A stretch of 10,669 nt of DNA from an uncultured Bacilli bacterium (GTDB taxonomy: Bacteria > Bacillota_I > Bacilli_A > RF39 > UBA660), in assembly GCA_947628125.1 (NCBI GenBank), contig CANQYR010000029.1:1-10669 (forward strand), given 5' to 3'. The translations under genes and the position numbers were made by a program. The notes beneath the pieces were generated by a model. It ran no database searches and was not told where the DNA came from. It saw only the letters and a program-made list of their open reading frames with translations. This document shows positions 1 to 4,797 of this stretch, piece by piece (the first letter of the stretch is position 1; the number at the start of each line of letters is the position of its first letter).

Positions 1-53
1 GGAGAAATTGATGACAATAATAACCCTAATCCAAATGTTGTAAGGTTTATATT

Positions 54-92
54 AAAAACAGGGGTTGAATTTAAAGGTGAAATTCAATCCCC
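54..92 (-). terminator. Rho-independent terminator, minus strand
   Basis: The arms GGGGTTGAATTT (61-72) and AAATTCAATCCCC (80-92) pair over 12 bp with one bulged T at 88 and a 7-nt loop. Read on the minus strand the stem is followed by TGTTTTT (60-54). It would end transcripts entering from the promoter at 233-261 and read-through from the surface-protein gene ending at 265. There is no T-run on the plus-strand side, so it acts leftward only. Confidence 0.6.
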
Positions 93-123
93 TAACATAA
101 AAAGTAACGGAAACAAATCTGTG

Positions 124-162
124 TCATTGGATAAAAGAGAGCAATATATCTTTTTTATTCAT
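124..162 (-). CDS. Very short ORF (12 aa), possible leader peptide or gene remnant
   Basis: ATG at 162 opens MNKKDILLSFIQ and stops at TGA 126-124. Upstream on the minus strand is a purine-rich AGAGAGGGGG block (180-171), usable as a ribosome site though not a classical AGGAGG. It lies between a good promoter (261-233) and a terminator (92-54), so the unit promoter, short ORF, terminator is self-contained, about 180 nt. It could be a leader peptide of an attenuator for a gene left of the window, or the remnant of a gene whose start survived. No family is recognisable at this length. Confidence 0.25.
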   Translation of the reverse strand: MNKKDILLSFIQ

Positions 163-218
163 ATTATCAGCCCCCTCTCTATTTTTAATTTAAAGAAGTG
201 GCAATCACCTGGCAATCA

Positions 219-267
219 AATGCTCTAATATCACTATAGCAAACTTTTTTTGTTTTTGCAAATATTA
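219..267. repeat. 49-bp promoter-bearing repeat, copy A
   Basis: 45 of 49 positions match 2907-2955 by eye, in the same orientation. The repeat carries the minus-strand promoter TTGCAA-17-TATAGT and, in this copy, overlaps the stop codon (265-267) of the first surface-protein gene. The matching copy lies upstream of dinD. Confidence 0.75.
233..261 (-). promoter_or_regulatory. Minus-strand sigma-A-type promoter reading out of the window
   Basis: On the minus strand: TTGCAA (261-256), a 17-nt spacer, then TATAGT (238-233) preceded by TGC, an extended -10. It starts only 4 nt past the surface-protein stop codon. The predicted transcript covers a 12-codon ORF and meets the hairpin at 92-54. Sequence around the -10 (TATAGTGATATTAG) resembles the start region of the two phase-variable promoters (TATAAGTGATACTAG). 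Confidence 0.55.
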
Positions 268-1674
268 TTCATAACTTAATTCAAATGGATGATCAATACT
301 TCCATAATCTTCATAATCACGTTCAACAATTTTAACATCACTTTTTAGGTATAAAGTTGGACGCACGGCATTTTCAGCAGCGGCGCCATGACTATATACA
401 TCCCCTTTTAAGTCTATAATATAAAGATCTGTTGCACTACTAACACTAGGTAATGGTACAATTGTCCATTGATGATTACTTTTATCGTATAACCAATCAT
501 TTTCCATACAGTTATATAAATCATAATCGTACATAGTTTTTTCTAAACATGTTGTTCTCACGTCGCTACCGACAGCATAACCAACTTCACTTAAATTCAT
601 TAAACCAATTTTGCCTATCCATGTTGTTGTTCTTGTTACTGTATCACTACAATATTTTGTATCTTTTTGACATATTTTACCCGTATTTTCACTTTGTTCG
701 GCAACGTACAAAGATTTTGTTATTAATGTATTTGAGTCATATGCATCAGCTAATGTTCCAGTGTGCCATTTAATATTGGCTATCATATTCCTTGCTTTAT
801 CTTTTATGCCAATATTTTCCCAATCGGGACAAGCTTTAACAACATTTCCAGAACCTTTATAACATTTATTTTCTCCTGTCCGTTTATTTAAATATTCGTC
901 ATTTAACACTTTTTCTATATCTGCCTGGCTCCACTCATTTACTCCTATTCCTCCATTTACACTTGAGGCTGAACTATCCCACGAATAATTACCTATGCTA
1001 TCTCTTATCATTTTTATAAAGCTTCCTTGTTTTTCTTTTTTCATTTCATCTTCACTTACTTCAACTACATTATTCATTACTCCTATAATTCGCCAAGTCT
1101 CACATGTCTTTTCACTTGCTTCTTCGCCTTCTTCACAATTAAAATATATATAATTATTTGGTGTTGCTCCTATATATCTTAAATTAGTATCATTTGTATC
1201 ATCATAGACTAACGTGAGCTGATCAGTTTGTGTTTTTTTAGCAAGATTGCATGCACCACTTTCTTCACCCGCTAATGTACATATTTTTTCCGTTTTGCTA
1301 CCAAAATACAAACTACAACTTGTTTTAGTTTTTTTTAAATTATTTACTACTATATTATCCCAATCTTCATTATTCCATTTTATCTTAGCATCATTAGTAC
1401 ATTCGGCTTTAATAAATACAAGCCCTTCTTCATTATCTTTTGTTGGCATTGTATCTATTTTTTGAGCACCATTATAAAAGGCAAATTCTATGTCACCACT
1501 TCCTCCACTCATCTTTAACTTACCATTTATTATTTTAAACGTTACGTTATCTTGATATCTTCCATAACTTTGATACACAAATAAACCAGCAAATATAATA
1601 AATAAACAGCCTAAAACAAAAGAAATAATTTTGCTCTTTCTTAACTCTTTATTTTCGTATTTTTTAAGCTTCAT
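265..1674 (-). CDS. Membrane-anchored, phase-variable surface protein, paralog 1
   Basis: A 469-aa protein with a basic N-terminus (KLKKYENKELRKSK), one membrane segment at about residues 15-34 and a long extracellular part. Residues 45-125 form a region rich in beta-type sequence with DIEFAFYNG and paired cysteines (C92, C120), a style I associate with uncultured gut Bacillota surface proteins. The C-terminal half (TWRIIG at 193, WIGKIGLM at 352, VRPTLYLKSD near 437) resembles DUF6273 / formylglycine-enzyme-like C-type lectin folds; this is inference. It is closely related to the gene at 3286-4689 along nearly its whole length, diverging most at residues about 303-348 and 407-437. Start ATG 1674 is preceded by AGGAAGTGA at 6-nt spacing. 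Expression probably depends on the G-tract promoter at 1697-1728. Ligand and function are unknown. Confidence 0.85.
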   Translation of the reverse strand: MKLKKYENKELRKSKIISFVLGCLFIIFAGLFVYQSYGRYQDNVTFKIINGKLKMSGGSGDIEFAFYNGAQKIDTMPTKDNEEGLVFIKAECTNDAKIKWNNEDWDNIVVNNLKKTKTSCSLYFGSKTEKICTLAGEESGACNLAKKTQTDQLTLVYDDTNDTNLRYIGATPNNYIYFNCEEGEEASEKTCETWRIIGVMNNVVEVSEDEMKKEKQGSFIKMIRDSIGNYSWDSSASSVNGGIGVNEWSQADIEKVLNDEYLNKRTGENKCYKGSGNVVKACPDWENIGIKDKARNMIANIKWHTGTLADAYDSNTLITKSLYVAEQSENTGKICQKDTKYCSDTVTRTTTWIGKIGLMNLSEVGYAVGSDVRTTCLEKTMYDYDLYNCMENDWLYDKSNHQWTIVPLPSVSSATDLYIIDLKGDVYSHGAAAENAVRPTLYLKSDVKIVERDYEDYGSIDHPFELSYE

Positions 1675-1696
1675 ATAGAATCACTTCCTAGTATCA

Positions 1697-1728
1697 CTTA
1701 TAACATACTACCCCCCCCCCTGTGTCAA
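1697..1728 (-). promoter_or_regulatory. G-tract promoter of surface paralog 1 (candidate phase-variable)
   Basis: Minus strand: TTGACA (1728-1723), CA, ten G (1720-1711), TAGTATGTTATAAG (1710-1697). The best -10 is TATAAG (1702-1697) with an extended TGT. Its spacer is 20 bp, three more than optimal, so G7 would give 17. An alternative TATGTT (1707-1702) has a 15-bp spacer, optimal at G12. Either way the tract length sets promoter strength. The predicted start near 1690 gives a very short leader beginning at the Shine-Dalgarno. Confidence 0.75.
1711..1720. repeat. Homopolymer of 10 C (G on the minus strand)
   Basis: Ten consecutive C in an AT-rich context, flanked by A at 1710 and T at 1721. 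Such a tract is prone to slippage. It sits exactly between the -35 and -10 of the surface-protein promoter. Assembly or read error can also change its apparent length. Confidence 0.95.
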
Positions 1729-1746
1729 TAAGATTGTCAATATGAT

Positions 1747-1776
1747 TTGCTTTTTTTTCTTTATCTATGCTATATT
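1747..1776 (+). promoter_or_regulatory. Plus-strand promoter divergent from paralog 1
   Basis: TTGCTT (1747-1752), 18 nt, then TATATT (1771-1776) with TGC in front. The sequence from the C-tract to this -10 aligns loosely with the corresponding flank of the second paralog, where the plus-strand promoter drives whiA. Here no gene follows, only a hairpin at 1817-1839. The same TGCTATATTGT core recurs in the small-RNA promoter at 2995-3023. Confidence 0.4.
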
Positions 1777-1782
1777 GTGTAC

Positions 1783-1845
1783 GAAAAGATTAGTAAATTT
1801 TTTTTGTCATAATATCAGCTCCTATCATTTATAGGTGCTTTTATT
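1783..1845 (+). ncRNA. Possible short RNA ending in a hairpin
   Basis: Downstream of the plus-strand promoter, AGCTCCTAT (1817-1825) pairs with ATAGGTGCT (1831-1839), nine positions with one T-T mismatch and a CATTT loop, followed by TTTTATT. The half-element TTTATAGGTGCT is repeated just after it. A transcript of about 60 nt would result. It could equally be a terminator plus decayed sequence. Ends are estimates. Confidence 0.25.
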
Positions 1846-1877
1846 ATTTATAGGTGCTATATTAAATAATATCTTTT

Positions 1878-1910
1878 AAAAAAATTGGAAATAAAATTCT
1901 ATATTTCCAA
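1878..1910 (-). terminator. Terminator of the dinD-like gene
   Basis: On the minus strand TTGGAAATA (1910-1902), an 8-nt loop and TATTTCCAA (1893-1885) form a perfect 9-bp stem followed by seven T (1884-1878). The stem overlaps the dinD stop codon, leaving almost no 3' untranslated region. It also insulates the surface-protein promoter downstream from dinD transcription. Confidence 0.85.
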
Positions 1911-2708
1911 CTTTTTTCTTTCTTCTTTTTCTAATTGAGCAATTGACTTTTCAGGTGTTGGTAAGTCTTCTGGCATTGTACCGCCTAACTTTTTAATGGT
2001 ATCTCGAACAGCTAATCCTACTTTGTGATGGGTAGTATTTGCATCTTGTTCATTACTTATATTTTCATTTTTTAATTTAGCTTCAGTTTGAACAATACGA
2101 AATAAATTGTCTGCTAGTTCTTCACTTCCCATATAGTCTAATATTTCATCATTTTCAGTTAAGCCTTTTCTTTTGGCAATTTGTTTAGCGGTTTCTCCAC
2201 CATACAAACCTTGATAACCATAATTAGTAAATTTACCATAATTAACTACACCAGATGCTTTGGCAGCTTTATATAGGGTTTTGTTTTTTTCAATAGTTTG
2301 ACTACGTGTTACTAACCTTTTTTTATTAAAATACTTTTCAGTTATTTCTTGTTTTCTTGTTTGAACAGCAAAGTATGTTTGTCCACACGCAACTGCTTTT
2401 TTTCTTGGATCGGAATTTTGAACAATTAAATAACATGCATATCTTGACAATTCATAATCATCTTGTTTTCTCTGTGCATTTGAACCTATACTAACCATTT
2501 TGCCGACGTCGGCAAAATGATCATCAATGTTATTTTCACTTAATTTACAAGCAAGTTTAGCTTTGTTTATTACATTAATAAAGTTTCCCCATTTTGTATA
2601 TCCAAGGGCCTGCATTAATTCTCTAGCATACCAATATTCATTACCATATTCATTAATATGTTTTATACTTTCAAATGTAGTTTCATTGTATTCTTTAATT
2701 TGATTCAT
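1899..2708 (-). CDS. dinD: DinD-like DNA-damage-inducible protein D
   Basis: A 269-aa protein matching the DinD family in length and motifs: an N-terminal Bro-N-like part with WYARELMQALGY (26-37), HFADVGKMV (64-72), the signature DYELSRYACYLIVQNSDPRK (84-103) and QTYFAVQTRKQE (110-121). In E. coli DinD is SOS-induced and disassembles RecA filaments; that role here is by family only. CAGGAGG precedes ATG 2708 closely and supports the start. It lies alone between two surface-protein paralogs, with its own promoter about 210 nt upstream and its own terminator. No LexA-type box was found upstream, so control may differ from E. coli. DinD genes often sit in accessory or mobile regions, which fits this position. 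Confidence 0.88.
   Translation of the reverse strand: MNQIKEYNETTFESIKHINEYGNEYWYARELMQALGYTKWGNFINVINKAKLACKLSENNIDDHFADVGKMVSIGSNAQRKQDDYELSRYACYLIVQNSDPRKKAVACGQTYFAVQTRKQEITEKYFNKKRLVTRSQTIEKNKTLYKAAKASGVVNYGKFTNYGYQGLYGGETAKQIAKRKGLTENDEILDYMGSEELADNLFRIVQTEAKLKNENISNEQDANTTHHKVGLAVRDTIKKLGGTMPEDLPTPEKSIAQLEKEERKKLEI
2496..2519. repeat. 24-bp perfect palindrome inside dinD
   Basis: CATTTTGCCGAC (2496-2507) is followed directly by its exact reverse complement (2508-2519). It encodes the conserved HFADVGKM segment, so codon choice may explain it. It is GC-richer than its surroundings and lies well inside the coding sequence. Confidence 0.9.
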
Positions 2709-2738
2709 TTTTAACCTCCTGACTTTTTATAAATATAG

Positions 2739-2771
2739 AAAAATATTAAAATACAAATTCTATTTTAATAT
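2739..2771 (-). terminator. AT-only hairpin before dinD (weak terminator or attenuator)
   Basis: ATATTAAAATA (2743-2753) and TATTTTAATAT (2761-2771) form a perfect 11-bp stem with a 7-nt loop. Read on the minus strand it is followed by TTTT (2742-2739). It sits between the leader ORF remnant and the dinD ribosome site, so it could attenuate dinD. A stem with no G-C pair would be a weak terminator. Confidence 0.45.
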
Positions 2772-2867
2772 CTCTTGGTTTCATATTTTTATCATAACAT
2801 CCAACATAAACATTATCAATAACTTACAGTCTATCGCTTTACTTGATTTTTCAATATATTCAGACAT
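2746..2867 (-). pseudogene. Frameshifted small ORF in the dinD leader
   Basis: ATG 2867, preceded by AAGGAAA, opens MSEYIEKSSKAIDCK and ends as a 28-aa ORF at TGA 2783-2781. A one-base shift at about 2823 continues a more protein-like frame containing KPRDIKIEFVF and ending TAA at 2748-2746. The tail resembles the strand-rich ends of large serine recombinases, but it is too short to be sure. It may be the remnant of a gene once co-transcribed with dinD. Alternatives are a chance ORF or a 28-aa leader peptide. Confidence 0.3.
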
Positions 2868-2896
2868 AACAGTTTCCTTATCTTATTGATAAATAT

Positions 2897-2908
2897 TTGG
2901 CATGCCAA
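2897..2908. promoter_or_regulatory. 12-bp palindrome at the dinD transcription start (possible operator)
   Basis: TTGGCATGCCAA is a perfect palindrome lying 12 nt past the -10 of the dinD promoter, in the start or early transcribed region, a usual place for a repressor site. The related promoter copy at 219-267 lacks it and has a direct TGGCAATCA-type repeat instead, so any repressor would be specific to dinD. Confidence 0.35.
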
Positions 2909-2955
2909 TGTTCTAATATCACTATAACAAACTTTTTTTGCTTTTGCAAACATTA
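2907..2955. repeat. 49-bp promoter-bearing repeat, copy B
   Basis: Matches 219-267 at 45 of 49 positions by eye. Both copies keep the -35 and -10 hexamers, with substitutions elsewhere. This suggests a duplicated promoter module rather than chance. Confidence 0.75.
2921..2949 (-). promoter_or_regulatory. Promoter of the dinD transcript
   Basis: On the minus strand TTGCAA (2949-2944), 17 nt, TATAGT (2926-2921) with a TGT extended -10. Predicted start near 2914, giving a leader of about 205 nt that holds the frameshifted ORF, an AT-only hairpin and the dinD ribosome site. Confidence 0.6.
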
Positions 2956-2994
2956 ATTTAATTCATATATTTAATAGACAATTTGTATGACAAT

Positions 2995-3023
2995 TTGACA
3001 TTCTCTTTTGAACATGCTATATT
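2995..3023 (+). promoter_or_regulatory. Strong promoter of small RNA 1
   Basis: TTGACA (2995-3000), exactly 17 nt, TATATT (3018-3023) with TGC extended -10. This is a near-consensus sigma-A promoter. It is followed within about 70 nt by a terminator and no ORF, which argues for an untranslated RNA. Confidence 0.7.
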
Positions 3024-3029
3024 GTTGTC

Positions 3030-3093
3030 ATTGAAAGACATCACATTAGTGGTTGTAGACTTACTGTCTGAGCCAACTTATGATGTCTTTTTT
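3030..3093 (+). ncRNA. Small structured RNA 1 (about 65 nt)
   Basis: An outer 10-bp perfect stem AAAGACATCA (3034-3043) / TGATGTCTTT (3081-3090) with a following T-run acts as the terminator. Its 37-nt interior holds a second hairpin: GGTT (3051-3054) pairs with AGCC (3071-3074), TAGAC (3056-3060) with GTCTG (3066-3070), loop TTACT, one bulged G. Nearly the whole transcript is thus structured. I recognise no known RNA family. It is divergent from the dinD promoter and lies between the phase-variable genes. The 5' end is estimated from the promoter. Confidence 0.5.
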
Positions 3094-3124
3094 ATTCTTG
3101 TAATATAATATAAGTTTTTTTGGA

Positions 3125-3153
3125 TTGACACATTCACAATTTTATTATAAACT
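3125..3153 (+). promoter_or_regulatory. Promoter of small RNA 2
   Basis: TTGACA (3125-3130) is consensus. The -10 is either TAAACT (3148-3153, 17-nt spacer) or TATAAA (3146-3151, 15-nt spacer), so it is weaker or less certain than that of RNA 1. Confidence 0.45.
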
Positions 3154-3157
3154 TTGA

Positions 3158-3201
3158 TTGTGATGTGCTTCAGTATCCCGTGTGGACTGAAGACTTTTTT
3201 T
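3158..3201 (+). ncRNA. Small RNA 2, a promoter-proximal terminator hairpin (about 45 nt)
   Basis: CTTCAGT (3168-3174) and ACTGAAG (3186-3192) form a 7-bp stem with the loop ATCCCGTGTGG, followed by AC and seven T (3195-3201). The predicted transcript is little more than this hairpin. Its TGTGATGT (3159-3166) is complementary to ACATCACA (3038-3045) of RNA 1. It could be a true small RNA, a stand-alone terminator, or a relic. Confidence 0.4.
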
Positions 3202-3243
3202 ACTATGAAATATTTTAAACATAGATGTACAACTAGATATATT

Positions 3244-3274
3244 AAAAACTCTAGGCCCTAACAGGTTTCCTAGA
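3244..3274 (-). terminator. Terminator of surface paralog 2
   Basis: On the minus strand TCTAGG (3274-3269) pairs with CCTAGA (3255-3250) around a 13-nt interior that can form a small CCT/AGG stem. GTTTTT (3249-3244) follows. It lies 12 nt past the stop codon at 3286. Confidence 0.6.
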
Positions 3275-3285
3275 CTCTATCATTA

Positions 3286-4689
3286 TTAATATTCTAATTC
3301 AAATGGATGTGAACTACTTCCATAATCATCATAATTACGTTCAACTATTTTAACATCACTTTTTAGGTATACTACTGGATTAATGTTACATGGAACACTT
3401 GCATACAATGAGCTTAAACCAGAGCCCATATAAATATAAAATACATAACTGGCAACGAGTGATGATGGAACCATTGTCCATTGAGTATTACTTGTATCAT
3501 ATAACCAACTATTTTCCATACAATTATCTTCATTAAATTTATTCATCATTTTGTTTAAACATATTGTTCTAACATCACCACCTATAGAATAGCCATAATC
3601 CGATGGGTACATTAAGCCTACCTTTCCTATCCATGTTGTCGTCCTTAAAACTTTATCATCACATGGTGTAGCACCACTATATACGCAATATTCTCTGCCA
3701 TTATTACTGCTTCGCTCTGCTTCATATACATATTTTATTGTCCATAAATTTTCAGTACGTCCTGGAGTTGTTCCGGTATTCCATTTGATATTAGCTATCA
3801 TACTTCTTGACTTATCTTTTATACCTATACTAGTCCACACTGGACAAGTTTCTTTAGTATTACTAGAGTCTTTAAAGCATAGGTTTGATCCAGCTCGTCT
3901 ATATAAATATTCATCATTTAATACTTTCTCTATATCAGCCTCACTCCACTCATTTACTCCATAACCTTGATTTACACTTGCAGCTGAACTATCCCAAGAA
4001 TATTTTCCGATACTATCTCTTATTATTTTTAAATAACTTCCATTTGTTTCTTTATTTTTTCCATCTTCACTTACTTCCGTTATGTTATTTATTACTCCGA
4101 TGATCCGCCATGTCTCACATGTACTCTTGCTTGCTTCTTCTCCTTCTTCACAATTAAAATACACATAATTATTTGGTGTGGCTCCTATATATCTTAAATT
4201 GGCATCGTCTGTATTATCATAGGCTAAATTAGTTGTATCATTATCTGATTTTTTAGCTAAATAACAGGCTCCACTTTTCTCACCGGCTAATGTACATATT
4301 TTTTCTGTTTTACTACCAAAATACAAACTGCAATTGGTTTTAGTCTTTGTTAAATTGTTTACTACTATATTATTCCAATCGGCATCGTTCCATTTTATTG
4401 ATGCATCATTAGTGCACGTTGCTTTAATAAATACAATCCCTTCTTTATTATTTTTTGTTGGCATTGTATCTAATTTTTGATCACCATGATAAAAGGCAAA
4501 TTCAATGTCACCACTTCCTCCACTCATTTTTAACTTGCCATTTATTAATTTAAACGTTACGTTGTCTTGATATCTTCCATAACTTTGATACACAAACAAA
4601 CCTACAAATATAATACATAAACATCCTAAAACAAAAGAAATAATTTTACTTTTTCTTAACTCTTTATTTTCATATTTTTTAAGCTTCAT
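3286..4689 (-). CDS. Membrane-anchored, phase-variable surface protein, paralog 2
   Basis: A 467-aa paralog of the protein at 265-1674 with the same layout: basic N-terminus, membrane segment at about 15-34, extracellular DIEFAFYHG domain with C92 and C120, then TWRIIG (193), WIGKVGLM (353) and a VVYLKSD tail. The first 22 residues are identical to paralog 1 and the promoters and ribosome sites nearly so, which suggests recent duplication or gene conversion. Divergence is concentrated at about 303-349 and 409-439. In the latter patch this copy has INP where paralog 1 has VRP, and carries an extra cysteine (C434). AGGAAGTGA precedes ATG 4689 at 6 nt. The fold (DUF6273 or C-type-lectin-like) and adhesive role are inference. 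Confidence 0.85.
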   Translation of the reverse strand: MKLKKYENKELRKSKIISFVLGCLCIIFVGLFVYQSYGRYQDNVTFKLINGKLKMSGGSGDIEFAFYHGDQKLDTMPTKNNKEGIVFIKATCTNDASIKWNDADWNNIVVNNLTKTKTNCSLYFGSKTEKICTLAGEKSGACYLAKKSDNDTTNLAYDNTDDANLRYIGATPNNYVYFNCEEGEEASKSTCETWRIIGVINNITEVSEDGKNKETNGSYLKIIRDSIGKYSWDSSAASVNQGYGVNEWSEADIEKVLNDEYLYRRAGSNLCFKDSSNTKETCPVWTSIGIKDKSRSMIANIKWNTGTTPGRTENLWTIKYVYEAERSSNNGREYCVYSGATPCDDKVLRTTTWIGKVGLMYPSDYGYSIGGDVRTICLNKMMNKFNEDNCMENSWLYDTSNTQWTMVPSSLVASYVFYIYMGSGLSSLYASVPCNINPVVYLKSDVKIVERNYDDYGSSSHPFELEY

Positions 4690-4711
4690 ATAGGATCACT
4701 TCCTATTTTTA

Positions 4712-4743
4712 CTTATAACATACTACCCCCCCCCCTATGTCAA
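4712..4743 (-). promoter_or_regulatory. G-tract promoter of surface paralog 2 (candidate phase-variable)
   Basis: Minus strand: TTGACA (4743-4738), TA, ten G (4735-4726), TAGTATGTTATAAG (4725-4712). Layout and tract length match paralog 1 exactly: a 20-bp spacer to TATAAG or 15 bp to TATGTT. Its -35 is only 5 bp from the -35 of the divergent whiA promoter, so polymerase binding at the two could interfere. Confidence 0.75.
4726..4735. repeat. Homopolymer of 10 C (G on the minus strand)
   Basis: Second ten-base C run in the window, in the same promoter position as 1711-1720. No other G or C run of this length occurs here. Confidence 0.95.
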
Positions 4744-4748
4744 TTGAT

Positions 4749-4777
4749 TTGAGTTTTTTTTCTAATCGTTATATAAT
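4749..4777 (+). promoter_or_regulatory. whiA promoter
   Basis: TTGAGT (4749-4754), 17 nt, consensus TATAAT (4772-4777). The predicted start near 4784 coincides with AAAGGA, the whiA ribosome site, giving a leader of about 14 nt. Confidence 0.7.
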
Positions 4778-4797
4778 TTTGACAAAGGAATGAGATT

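Larger units (their letters stand above)
1..228 (+). other. Open plus-strand frame running in from the left edge (doubtful partial CDS)
   Basis: The first reading frame is open from the window edge to a TAA at 226-228, 75 codons, beginning EIDDNNNPNPNVVRF. An AT-rich sequence rarely stays open this long by chance, but I recognise no family. The same stretch carries, on the opposite strand, a promoter, a small ORF with a Shine-Dalgarno and a terminator-like hairpin, so the frame may be accidental. Its last codons overlap the 49-base repeat at 219-267. Treat as a possible C-terminal fragment only. Confidence 0.2.

Noticed and set aside
364..456. Variable patch as a diversity-generating retroelement target
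   Set aside because: Differences between the paralogs are not limited to adenines, the patch lengths differ by two residues, and no reverse transcriptase or template repeat is present in the window.
1735..1740. Second TTGACA on the minus strand, 12 bp upstream of the paralog 1 -35
   Set aside because: Its distance to any -10 (over 30 bp) is too great for a promoter; probably a local direct repeat of TATTGACA.
2709..2960. LexA-type SOS box upstream of dinD
   Set aside because: No GAAC-N4-GTTC or CTGT-N8-ACAG arrangement was found around the promoter.
2995..3201. CRISPR repeats, attC site or IS200/IS605-type ends
   Set aside because: The two hairpins are unlike each other, there are no regular spacers or core sites, and no transposase, TnpB or Cas gene lies nearby.
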